This document shows, one piece after another, positions 47,915-59,600 of a stretch of DNA of 64,000 nucleotides. The DNA lies in the NCBI GenBank assembly GCA_019914995.1, contig CM034133.1:4402001-4466000 (forward strand). Reading direction: 5' to 3'. The DNA is from Acanthochlamys bracteata (Eukaryota > Streptophyta > Magnoliopsida > Pandanales > Velloziaceae). A program made the position numbers and the translations under genes. The number at the start of each line of letters is the position of its first letter. Within the stretch, counting starts at the first letter, position 1. Below the pieces are notes generated by a model. That model worked only from the letters and a program-made list of their open reading frames with translations. It did no database searches and was not told the origin of the DNA.

Positions 47915-48211
47915 TAAAAAGATTGTGATAATGAGTAAAATAAATATTAAAATTATTAATGATATAGTTTATCTAAACCATAAATGTAAATATTATTAAT
48001 ATAACATATTACAATAAGATGAAATATAAGAAAATTTATGTTTTAAATTTTCAGCAATTTTAATAAGTAATATCTAAATTTTTTGAAGCATTAAATAATT
48101 TTATAAAAAAGATTTCGATAAGTAAGATGTTACAATCTTATACAAAATTTGATTTTACGATCCTACGTAAGCAAAATGATTACGTATAAAATTTCGATTT
48201 TGACAATCTTG
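47915..48211. mobile_element. Second, 5'-truncated copy of the element inserted in gag
   Basis: It aligns by eye over its whole length with 1310-1604. Shared phrases are AATGATATAGTTTATCT, AAGATGAAATATAAGAAAA, TTTTCAGCAATTTTAATAAG, and a closing GATTTTACGATCCTAC...CTTG. The right end at 48211 matches the exact end defined at 1604. The 5' half is missing. Confidence 0.8.
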
Positions 48212-48235
48212 GTCGATAGTTAGCAATTGTAACTA

Positions 48236-48765
48236 CCAAAATCAATCATGGAAATAAGATCATGCCAGTGACAATAAGAGATAAGATCACGATGATGGCA
48301 ATTGGAGATAAGATTATACTACGATAACCATAGGAGTAGGAAATTAATAATAACGAAAGCAGTAACCAACTACAACAACAATCTAGATCGTAGCTATATA
48401 ACTAGGTTTTGAACCTCATTAATTTCAAGTAGTTAATGTAGGACTAAATTTACTTTAACACTCACTCCGAATTACGGCAAAATAGCAGGGCAGCTAACGA
48501 CAGAAAAAGCCAAGTTTGATATTTGGTATAAGGGTGATGAATTATTAGCATAACGTCATGAAAACCAAGTTAAGATTATGATATAAAAATAAACCGAATT
48601 ATGGCACAATGGCAGGAAAGCAAAATCTAGATTATAATTTAAGAATAATTTGAGTTACGACATAATAGTATAAAAGCCAAGTCCAAAATTATAGTATAAG
48701 AATAATTTGAATTATGGCACAACGATATAAAAGCCATGCTCGAATAACATATTAAACAAGGAAAA
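48236..48765 (-). repeat. Tandem-repeat block, possibly in a copia-type LTR
   Basis: Between about 48466 and 48765, units of about 57-65 bp repeat the phrases GAATTATGGCACAA, ATATAAAAGCCAAGTC and TATAAGAATAATTT at least four times, with drift. To the left (48236-48310) a ~33-bp phrase GATAAGATCA repeats. At 48380-48470 the minus strand reads like a copia LTR promoter part (TATATAGCTACG after an AATTAATGAGGTT phrase). Whether this is the 3' LTR of the element at right is uncertain. Confidence 0.5.
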
Positions 48766-49109
48766 ATAAACATTAAAAAAAAAAGGAAAAAATATGAAAT
48801 CATTAAGAGTCACAAAGATAAAACCTCCAATATCATATTAAAAAGAGCATCCATCTCAATTGAGTGAAGTTACGGTATTTATGAAGACCAAAGTTTTTAA
48901 CCATATAGACCATACGGGTAAACCTGATATCCCACCATCTTAAATAAAGTTGAAAAGGACAATATGAGGTAGTTTTTTGTCAATGACAGAATAGTCGGTC
49001 GATTTTATAGTTATAAATACAACAAAAAAATATGAAAAAAATTATATTATTGATTGAATGAGTGTGAAACAATTGATAATAGAATAATAATAGAATTGAA
49101 TGATTAGTC

Positions 49110-49210
49110 CTATACAGTCCAATATCTCCCCTCATACATATATTTTTAGACTAAAGATAATAGATTTGTCTTACATATAGCTCTATACAGTCCAATATCT
49201 CCCCTCAAAC
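49110..49210 (-). repeat. Duplicated polypurine tract / LTR-start sequence of the copia element
   Basis: The minus-strand sequence TGAGGGGAGATATTGGACTG occurs twice, 73 bp apart, at about 49206-49187 and 49133-49114. It combines a purine tract with an LTR-like start. The first copy follows the RNase H frame directly. Confidence 0.7.
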
Positions 49211-52200
49211 TCATTATAGAACAAACAGCATGAGTTTGCCTAATGATGTTAGATATCTCAGTGTTGGATGCGATTTTAAATAAATCTATTAATTGATCAA
49301 TAGATGCCATATGTGGTAAAAAAATAATACATGATAGAAAATGCTTATGAATGAAGTGACAGTCAATTTTAATATATTCCATTCGTTCATGAAAAACTGG
49401 ATTGCTTGTAATCTGAATAGCACTCCGATTGTAATAGTAAAAATAAGTAGCTCTTATAAATATAATTTTCATATCTGTAAGTAATCTCCGCACATTAACA
49501 ATCCCGTTAGGGTAGCAGTTATAGCTTGATACTCAACTTCTATATAAGAACAAGCAATAATGTCTTATTTTTTGCTACGCCATGAAATCAGTGAATCACC
49601 AAAAAATAAATAAAATCTGTAATATACCGTCTAGTGATTGGATCGTCAGTCCAATCTACGTCTGTAAAAGCCAGTGTTAGTATCAATAGAGAGAAGTCAG
49701 CGTTGGTATCAATAGACATGTTAGAGGACGAGACAAATGAGCTGGATGTAAAAGTATGTGATAGTGCTAAATGTTAAATATTATGAGGTGATATGAAAAG
49801 TAAGAAGAGTCCTAAAAAAATGATATGACGAAAAATGAGAAGATGGCGTGTTGCGGGATCATACAGCGTACCCATTCTGTTCAGAACTAATGCCAAGCAT
49901 AACACACTTGATTGATCGAGCAATTAGTTCGTCATCAATTGGAGAAAGAAGAACAAAACAAGTGCAGTCAAAAGTGCAAATCATACTATAATGTGGAAGA
50001 GCTAAAAATAAACTATCATTAGGTGTCTTGCCAAACAAAGCAGACGATGGAGTGATGTTGATAAGATTAATACAGATAGGAATGACTTTTGTCCAAAAGG
50101 TTTGAGGAACTGAAGAAGATAACAATAGAGACCGAGCGGGTTCAAGAATACGACGATATTTACGTTATGCTACTCCATTCTGTTCAGTTGTATAAGGACA
50201 AGATTATTGAAAAAAGATGAGTGAGACTATAAAATGGATCTTATGGTAGAAAATGTAAACTCACGAGCACCATCGGAACGAAAAATCTTAATTTTAGTAT
50301 TAAACTGAGTATGAACCATAGTACTTAATGTTTTATATATGTGGAAAGATCAGAATGATGATGCATAAAATAAACCCTCGTATAACGAGTGTAATCATCA
50401 ATGAAACTCTATAGTAATAAAAACTAATCATAGATAGAATTAGAGTTGATCCTTAAATATCAAAATGAACTAATTCAAAAACATGATAAGTTTTAGATAA
50501 ACTTTGATTGAAACGTAAAGCTGAATGTTTTGCTAACATATACTATTACATGCAGATAAAGGAGAAAAAGAAACGCACTATCAATTAGACTCTTTAAACG
50601 AGATTTAAGAATATAACTTAAATATCTGTGCCACAAATCAACAGCAAACGAAACTACAACAGTACAATTAAGATTTGAGGAATTAGAAAAAGAAGATGGA
50701 GATACTCTAAATGATACAACCTTTTCTACGAACACGATCAATTGTTTGGTCGGTACGAAGATCCTGTATAGAACAAGTAAGAAATCAAACACAATAGTAA
50801 GTCCGCTTTCACAAAAAGAATTGATTGAGATTATGTCAAGGACGAGATGAGGAATAAATTTAAAATAAAAGTAGACTAAGAGAATACGAAATAATGGAGC
50901 CAAATTGAGTGATGGTTAGCCAAAAGCCATCAACAGTCTATAAAAATGAAAATTTTAGTGGTACAAATATAGTGTCAGATAATAACGATAGTTTAGAAAT
51001 CATATGATAAAATGCACTAGAATCTAAAATCCAAAAGAGAAACATACCAGGAGAGGCTGAAGAATTAGAAGCAGATAAGTCAACAAAATGAATTGGTGTT
51101 GAAGGTGAAGTTCTATCTAAGTAAAGGCGATAATGAATATCAACTAAATCATTATTGTAATCGAAGAGACAAGAGCGGCATCAACAATATTCGCCTGAGC
51201 AACTAGAGAGCAAATAGTAGAGAAATCTTTCGCTTTCATCCGCTCTTAATATTAAGTAAGCAAATATGGGTAAAGCTGAAAATAACTATCCACAATGTGG
51301 CATGATTTTTTACAATGAGTACAAAAAGAACTAGATTGCTGACAAGAATGAAAATATTTCCTGCAATATGAGCACTAACCCCTTCCGAAGTGAAAGATAA
51401 AGCACGTGAAAAAGCAGCAAAACGTGTAACTAAACCAAAAGTGAAGATAAGTACCATTATTGAAAGAGACAGTAAGCCAGTCTTCTCGACAATTAGTTCA
51501 GAAATGACAGCATCTAGATCTGTGTTATTCTATATGATACAACCACTCACCGCTTGAAATTCTTGATGCAAAAGTCTTAAGAAATTGACAAAGTTGACGA
51601 CATTCACGACAAATGCGACGCTCGTGGCAGGCACAACCAGAACCTTCAAGTTTCAAGAGCTCGCGCCAGTAACCTCGCATCAGTGTAGCGAACTCCTGAA
51701 TAATATAATTATCCTACTAGAAGCCCAAACCTTTATGAGAAGTTGATACTTTCTAGCACCATTTGACTGAACAAACTGATTAGTTAAAATCTCCTATAAT
51801 ATTACATCAGTCGGGATGTTTTCGAGATGTGGGTGAATAGATCGATCAACAGATGCAATGCGCTCATCATGATCGTCCCAAACGTTTTGCGCAATGCAAA
51901 TGTGATTCTTGACCTCAATATTGTATCATCTGCTAGTAAGTGAGGACGTTGAATAAAGCCATCTAGATTGACTAAGAAGATGACGTTCACGAAGGATAAT
52001 TTTGATTGAATAAGCATATTTAGCCCAATCATTAGCAAAAGTTAAATGAAATATTAGTTGAAATCGGTAGAAAATTCCGAAAGATCTTAGACAAAGGCAT
52101 CATAAATTTTCTTTTTTTTTAATCCGTTGAATAGGTCGAGCTTGATGTTACGGACCGAGATGGGTTGACTATTGCAATACGAGCCTGGTTGAACAGATTG

Positions 52201-52520
52201 GGCTGGCCCGACTTGCTTAGGTCGGACTAGAGTCTCCACTGGACCGACTGGGTTTTGATGTTAGGGTTTCGAATAGCAGTGATAGTGTGAAGCCGGAGAT
52301 GACGAAGATGATCAAGATGGAGGTTGAAGATGCAGAGGCATAGGAGAGGAAGCCGTCGGCGGCACCACTACTAGGTTTTTTTTTGTGCTGGTAAATTTTT
52401 TAAATTTATTATTGACGAAAAAAATTGGGATTGATGAAATGATAGATTGAAAAAAAATTAATTATATATGCAGAAGAAAAAAATTTTTAAAATCAACTTA
52501 GCTTGAAACCATGAAATAAT
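49146..52520 (-). mobile_element. Decayed Ty1/copia retrotransposon lacking reverse transcriptase
   Basis: Minus-strand parts are in copia order. Gag is at about 52340-51460 with a degraded zinc knuckle near 51390-51300. Protease and GAG-pre-integrase lie at 50903-50590 (LWHRYLSYILKSRLKSL). The integrase end lies at 50125-49800 (SSSVPQTFWTKV, HLINITPSS-type phrase, FGCTCFVLL-like). RNase H lies at about 49690-49180 (ISWRSKKQD, NRSAIQI, FHERMEYIKIDCHFI). Between integrase and RNase H only about 110-170 bp remain, so nearly all the RT is deleted. A degraded Met-tRNA primer-site phrase (CATGGTTTCAAGCTAAG) lies near 52515-52498. Frequent stops and shifts occur throughout. Confidence 0.87.
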
Positions 52521-53282
52521 TGATAGATGAATAACAAATATAAATAGATATAAAGTCACTACTTTATTATATACTTTTCTAATATTAGATAATTTATATC
52601 TTATTAGACTATTATAAGAACTTCTAACTAATTAAACTTTTATAAAATATTTAATATAGATTTTTGTACACTCTCATTGAATAGTATATTATTTAGGTAA
52701 CGGAAAGAAGAACAAGTTTTTGTTCCAATTTGGTTAATTCCATTCTTTTTGTTTAAGGAAAAAGATGATGCATCGCTGAAAATGAAGAATATGTTTAACA
52801 CGATATTTTCTTCGAACTTTATTATTAATTCACTTGTGTTCAGTGAGCGGATGAGGAACAATAGTTTTGGTAGCGACTTAAATAGTAGTTTATTTTTAGC
52901 ATGTTACAATTCCATTAAGGTCGCATTTACTAGCCTATTAATTTTTAACTTATTTTCAAAATAAAGTAAATATAAAACTTTAATTTAATTTTTTGGTCAA
53001 AAATTCATCTTCAAATTCATAGTTTAAAATTAAAATTTTTACTTTAAAAATCAAAAGTAAACACAAAAACTATTTTTTATCACACTCATTTTCAAAATCA
53101 AACTCATTTTTACCAACTCACTGCACTAAAATTTAATTTTTGATATTCATTTCTTCTGACAAATAAATATACTTCTAACAACTTTACAAGAAGTAAACAA
53201 AGGCTTAAGCATTAGCAGAACAATGTTAACTACCACTTGTTATTATCGAAGAAAATAGAAAAACTGCTAGGAAACAGATTAG
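52521..53282. other. Possible copia 5' LTR remnant and AT-rich intergenic DNA
   Basis: The first 150-200 bp may be the copia 5' LTR. An AT-rich block at about 52910-53205 has weakly inverted ends (AAGGTCGCATTTACTAGCCT and GAAGTAAACAAAGGCTT). No gene. Confidence 0.35.
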
Positions 53283-53475
53283 AGTGCGTTTGAAATTACA
53301 TTTTTCAAATACTTTTTTTTAATTTTTTATTTCATATTCAAATATATATTTTAAAGTATTTAGAAAATATTTTTTAAATTTAAAAATAAACAATTAAAAA
53401 AAAGTATTTGAAAAAATAAAAAAAATCTTCTATTTAAAAAATTTTCTATTCTATAAATACTTTCGAACGCCTCAT
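53283..53475. mobile_element. AT-rich MITE of the GTGCGTTTGG family
   Basis: Left end AGAGTGCGTTTGAAATTAC; right end, inverted, ATGAGGCGTTCGAAAG. The interior is an AT-rich near-palindrome. Confidence 0.65.
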
Positions 53476-55321
53476 AGATAATTATTATCGTCACGAAACG
53501 TCAAAACAGAAAACCAAAATCAATTTAGGATAGACAAAAGAATAGAGAACCCAGAAACAAAATTAAAACGGACCTCGTCGCCTGAGAGATTCGAAATCTC
53601 GCGGGGAAACCTCATGTACTTTTTCATTAGGCTTAAATATATATTTTTGAACTCACCTTTTTTTTGGACAAAAATTTCACATTTTAAAATTATTTTTATA
53701 TAAATAGAGATAAGACTGAAGTTAATATTTTTGCCAAAAATTTCATTTTCTATATTTAATATTTGAAATTTAAAATCTAACTTTTTAGACTTATTTTTAA
53801 TAAATATAAATATAAAATTCAAACTCACATTCAAACTTTATTTTTAAATGGTTTAATTTTGATAAACTTACTTTCAAAATTTTATTTTTTGCAAATAAAC
53901 AACCCTTAACAACAACTATTTCTTTCGGGCATATTTACTTTGCTTGAAGTGGAGTTCTTGAAAATTAGTTATTTAAAAAGTAATTGATAAAGTGGGGTTT
54001 AAATTTGTATTTATTTTTCCTTAAAAATAAATTTAAAAATAAAATTTTTAAGTTTAAAATAATTATTATAAAGAAAATTAAAATAAGAAATTAATTAAAT
54101 TAATATTTATTTTTTATTGAAATTGAGTTAAATAAAATTTTTTGTAAGAATAAACTTATCGTAGAGTGTATTTGGAAGTATTTATGAAATAAATTATTTT
54201 GAAATGAAAAATATTTTTATTTTATTTTGATAAACAAATTCTGTTATTTTGATTAAAAAATAATAAAATAAGTAATAATTAAATTTTATTATGTAAAATT
54301 TTGTTTATATTTTAAAATTTTAAAATATATATTATAGAATTTTAAAATATATATTATAAAATATAAAATTTATTAAAAATATAAATTAAAAAATTGATAA
54401 GAAATTTTTGAGCAAGAGTTGCCAAACTGTTCCGTAAACACGTCTTCTGTTCCTGCTAATAAAGCAAACAGTCGCGACAGATCAGATGTGGTTTCTCTTA
54501 CGTATCTCTGATACTAGTAAGGATGATAATATATGATCCGATTCGAAAACGCAAATCGAAATTGACTTATTTAATTAGAGTTAGGGTTAGAAATTTAAAT
54601 CGTATAAATATATGAATTGGATTATAATTAAGCAAATTTAATTCGGTTATTAAATAGATCGATCCGGATTAATGGTAATTCAAAATTGATCACCAATTTG
54701 AATTGCCATTTTTTGAAGAAATAATATTTGATTTTTTCTTTCTGTTTATTAAACTATTAGCAATAAAAATAATCGATATTAGTAATTTATAAATTATTAA
54801 GTTATATAGTATTTATAATTAATCGTTATTTTCATATCTTAGTAAAATAGTGTAAGATAAAAATTATAATTTTGCGAAAGTATTACTATATAGGTATTTT
54901 TGTAATGACAAATTTGAATTTTTTATAAAAAATTTTATTAAAAATTTATTAGATCTATGTTTACCAAATTTTTTATTAAAATTACTAATATATATTTATA
55001 ATTATAAAATTTCAGCTATCACCGATACTAAACAAAGCATATTTTTTACAAATATTTATTATATCTCGGCACTAAAAATATCGTGCATTTTTATTACAAT
55101 TGATATTATAAATTCTCTAAAGCATAAAAATATAATAATTTTAATTATTAAATAAGTTAATTCAAATTTGAATCGATTATTAATTGGTTTGATTAGAGTT
55201 AATAATTTTGACCATATAACTTTATAAATTATTGAATTAGATCGAACATAAATTATTGAATTAGATTAAAAAAATTTGGCCTGCTATTAAATAAATATAT
55301 CCAAACTGACCTATCAACTAA
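53476..55321. other. MITE-rich intergenic DNA
   Basis: It holds an AT-rich block at about 53625-53910. A copy at 53930-54165 starts GGGCATATTTACTTTGC and is like the 19588 element. A GTGCGTTTGG-type copy lies at 54165-54435 (AGAGTGTATTTGGAAG start). An AT-rich segment at about 54530-55320 contains repeated AATTGGATT/TTGAATTAGAT phrases. No gene recognised. Confidence 0.45.
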
Positions 55322-55580
55322 GAGTGTGTTTGGTTCAGCTTTTCTCAATTTTTTTTTCAATTTTTTATTTTACATTTTTCAATAAATATTTTAAAAATTT
55401 ATTTAAAAATTTAAATAATGTAGAAAAATTTTACGTAATAAAATATGATGTAATAAAATATTTTTATTACATATTTTTATTTTTTTAAAAAATAAAAAAT
55501 TAAAACTTATTTTTTTAAAAAAATAAAAATATTCTCCGTTTAAAAAAAATTCTGTTTCATAATTAATCACAAACATCCGT
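55322..55580. mobile_element. AT-rich MITE next to the AAE pseudogene promoter
   Basis: Starts AGAGTGTGTTTGGTTCAGC and ends with an inverted GGATGTTTGTGATTAATTAT. It stops about 34 bp before a TATATAA box. Confidence 0.6.
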
Positions 55581-55613
55581 ACAGTAGCTCTACGTACTAG
55601 TTCTACTACACTG

Positions 55614-55620
55614 TATATAA
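55614..55620 (+). promoter_or_regulatory. TATA box of the AAE pseudogene
   Basis: TATATAA lies 92 bp upstream of the old ATG, followed by a (CT)n leader tract at about 55661-55682. This is a typical plant promoter and leader layout left from the parent gene. Confidence 0.5.
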
Positions 55621-55711
55621 CCTCCACCGAGCTTCAACCATTTCCTTTCCTCTCTCCCGCTCTCTCTCTCTCTCTCTCTCTTCTTCTCCAGCTCTGTTGA
55701 GGTCACTGGTT

Positions 55712-58700
55712 ATGGCGAGGTGGAAAGAGATATCGACGATTTACCATAAAACCCCGCCACCCAAACGGTGCTGATGGCCTCTGTGGTTTTTGGAACGCGC
55801 CGCTCTGGTTCCCTGGCCGGCTCTCCGTCGTCCACGGCCCTGTTCGGTTCAAATGGGCCGAAAACTATCTCCGTTGCCGACGCTTTGCTTCTGCTCTATC
55901 TCGGCGCGCCGTGGTTCCCGGCTCAATGGTAATTAAATTGCTGCAGTACCTTTTATATACATCTCCTTTTTTATGAAATTATTGCAGATGAATAGATAGG
56001 TCGTAACTAGTACCTTTGTTCATTTTTTTGTGATTTTGGTAATTCAAATTTGTGAGTAATTGGTTTGGTACATGACGAAATTCATGTATGTTTAGTTTGT
56101 TATGAGTAACTCTTGATTCAATTTGGGTATAATCCATCAGGTAGAAAAAGAAAAAGCAAGAAAAAGAAATTTTGAAGTCTCGTTTTTTTCTCTGTAAAAA
56201 GAAAAAAAAGGGTTTTTGGTTGTTTATATCCTAAAGAGGATACATGGAAAGTGTGATTTGTTGTGGTGGAGCTATCTAGTTGGCCAAGGCCTTTTACATG
56301 AACTAATATATGTGTTGCTATAACCAAATAGTACCTCATTATGATGTGTTGTTGCTAGAAAGAAGAGGAAGTGCTTCCAGAAAGGACCTTAAATGTGTTG
56401 CAACTTGGAAATATCATACATTTAAGCACTAAACTCACCCTTGACTCTGGCAGCGTTTTGGTAGTAGATGATAATTTTAAGTAAGAACTTGACTCTGATG
56501 CGTTTTGGACTAGGGTATTAACTTTTTTTTTTTCAATGGAAGTTTTCATCTACTGGTCCTTTCTGCCCTCACAAAGAATTATCAATTCTGCCCATAGTCA
56601 CAATGTAGTCATATTCTCCGAATCATAAAATGAACCCTGCATGTGTGACATCCTAGGAATAGTTTGATATGTGTTCATGATCATGATATATATGTCTATT
56701 ATTGTAACAGCTTATTACCTGGTAGAGGAGAACTCCCTGTGCCAACAATTTGATGATAAGATTAGGTAACATTTCGGGTCTGTACGTGGAATTGCATCTT
56801 GTGGTTTAAAAAAGTGCTTTCTAAATCTAAATGTCTGGTAGAAAGATGCATTGAGCACTTCTAGGCCTACCATTTCAGTAAATGATAGAGCAACTGGCAA
56901 TCATTATTCCTTAGATGCATGCTTCTTTAATGGCTTTCTTCTTGATATGACCACATTTTGATGCAGAACAAAACTAGCTGATATTCATAATTTTGTTGAT
57001 CATGGGGATTTGCCACCCTGTTACAAGATCATTTTACTCGTCTCTGTCATTATTTCCATCTACAAAGACAACTCTCTAGAGCTTCAGAAGGTTCTGTTCT
57101 GTATGTCCACTTCAACTTTACTATGCTTGATCAATAGTGACCTTTTCTAGATGACTGCTCCTTTTTGTGTTTGTTAAAGCCATTAGAGATAATGTCCTCA
57201 TTACTTTATGAGCTAGGTTGATTCGTGATCCTTTCACCAACAAAAAAAACTTCCATTTCCATTTTGCCCATTTATTTGTGTCTCCAAAATCTTAGACTGT
57301 CATAACAAATCTTAAGTGAACTTCATATTGTACCTACAATATGCTTCAAGTCAAGCTTTCTGCTGTGCTTAGGAGATCATTGATTTTCCTAGCTCAATCC
57401 TGCAGGTAACTGCCTCCACCGCAAGCTGCTAACTAAAATGAATTAAATTTTTTTACATGGTAATAATAGAGTGCCACATGTAACCCAATACTTGTGATAG
57501 CAGTATAATCTAACAGCTGCTAGGACCTGAGAAATTTGAACTCACAGGGCACCTTAATTCAACATTTGAATGTTAAAGCAAGCTGGAGCAAATAGTCTGT
57601 TACAAGTTGACTAAAATGGTCGAAATCTCCTTTTTCCGCGATGCAGACGTAATGAACATGAAAATAGCCTAGCAAGACAGAGATTAGAGCTCCCAGAGTA
57701 CTGTCTTATTGCTCTGTACTTTGAAATTTCTTGCTCTCTTGCTAAGTTCTGTATGTAAGATGTGACATAGCTTCTAGACTAGCTGAACAGAAAACGTAAA
57801 AAACATGTGGTGGAAAACCATGCTTTCACGAGATAAAAGTGGAGCTTCTTTTCTGCACTAGGGTCCATCACCTTTCTTTATTTTTTAAGTAGACGTTGTA
57901 TGGATCTTACGTGTTGTAGTGCCTAGAAGCAAAATCGTAATGGACTTGTTGTAGATTGTGATACCCAACAAAATAGCTATCCTGTCAAACCTTACTTTCC
58001 TCCTTTAAATTATAAAAGCTCATCTAAAAGGCATAGGTTATCTTGTATAAGAACGCAGAATAATTGTATATTAAATAATTTTTAAATTGAAGAGTACATA
58101 ACTGTTTGCTCTCATTTGAAACATGAAAATGTTTTTCATTCACTTGTGATTATTGTTGGAACTATATGTCTATGACCTATAAGTCTAGACTGATAAGTTT
58201 CTATAAAGTCCATATACAATCTCCATTGGTACTTTCTTCTGGTTGTGAGCGTACCATAATGGAGTTCAATTGCCTGCTAATAGACTTCAATCTACTCTTT
58301 GTCTCTTGGTAAGTCACTTGAACCTAATTAATTTGAAAACATTCATACCATCAACTACTAGTACTCTTGCTCTTTTTATTTAACAGAAATATTCTTAGAC
58401 TGCTTTCCATGCATTTGATTTATGTAAAAAGCTCTTTTCAAGTGATAACTTCTGTAACATATTCGTTTTAGGTAGCAGTGATAGCACCAAATGTTCCAGA
58501 GATGTATAAGGCTCACTTCGGGTGTCCCAATGGCCTGTCAGTGGCGAATGCTGTCAATGTCAGGTTGAATGCTTCAACCATTGCTTTCCTGCTTTAACAT
58601 TGTTCTGCTCAGGTCATTATGGTAGACCAGGAATACTTCACCTTGGTGGAAGAGGCTATCAAGCCTCCTCTTCTTATTGTCATCAGTGATGGAAACTGCA

Positions 58701-59600
58701 ACCTTGGCCCTCTAATCTGTGTGGTAGCCTAGCTTGCATGGAAATTTTGGTTAAACTTAGTTATTTCATATAATGCACCAAGTTTCACATTCAAAAATTG
58801 TAGCACTAATGAGGTGCAATGTAGGTTACAGCAAAGGCCATCTACTCTGCCATAGAAAACCAACTCACTTTTCTGCCAACACCCACCTTGACGTCCCAAA
58901 GAATGAAGTCCTCAATCCCCTTCCTCATGTCATCAATGTCATTACAGCTGGCTCACCCCCTCCACCATCCCTCCTTGCTGCAATATCTGACCGAGGCTTC
59001 CGAGTCGCTCATACATATGGCCTTTCAGAAACATGCGGGCCCGTCCACCATGAGTGCATGGAAGACAGAGTGGGGTTCCCTTCCAGCAGAAGAGTGGACC
59101 GGCCTCCATGCTCGCCAAAGTGTCCACTACATTAGCCTAGAGGACCTCGATGTTGTTGACCTCAAGACACATGCGTATGTGCCATCCTGATGGCAAGACA
59201 CTTGGTGAAATCATAATGCGTGCCAGTTTTGTAATGAAGGGCTACCTACCTAAAGAATCCAGAAGCAAACTGTGAGGCCTTCCATGGGGGCTGGTAAGCA
59301 TGATATATGGTTCATTTGTTTTTCCTTTTTAAACCTCTAAAATCGTTTTCCATTCTTATACATGTCAAAGTTTTTCATTTGGACAGGTACCACTCTGGGG
59401 ACTTAGGTGTTAAGCACCCAGATATTGAGGTGAAAGACAAGTCAAAAGCTATTATAACTTCAGGAGTGGAGAATATCAGAATCTCCCTTCCATATAGATC
59501 TTCATGGGATGACTATCTTCTGCCTTACTGGGAAGGTTCAGAAGTACATTGTAAGGGCCAAGGCAAAGAAGATGGGGCCTGTCAAGAAGAACAGGATGTG
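55712..59600 (+). pseudogene. Broken peroxisomal-type acyl-activating enzyme (AAE1/AAE11-like)
   Basis: These AMP-forming enzymes ligate CoA to short or medium acids. Exon 1 (55712-55929) encodes FLERAALV and, in another frame, RLSVVHGPVRFKWAENYLRC, then GT. After a 2.5-kb intron, exon 2 (from 58473) encodes VAVIAPNVPEMYKAHFG...NVRLNASTIAFLL, followed by TAA where Glu is usual. MVDQEYFTLVEEAIKPPLLI and a stop follow. The block with the P-loop-like TSGTT motif is missing (about 58735-58830). Then come VTAKAIYSAIENQ, a shift, ITAGSPPPPSLL and TYGLSETCGP, another shift, an intron (59294-59387), YHSGDLGVKHPD, and after a large loss the C-terminal KVQKYIVRAKAKKMGPVKK. Kept introns show it is a duplicated, not processed, pseudogene. 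Confidence 0.88.

Noticed and set aside
58942..59127. Minus-strand 61-codon frame in the AAE region
   Set aside because: Antisense shadow of the pseudogene exon.
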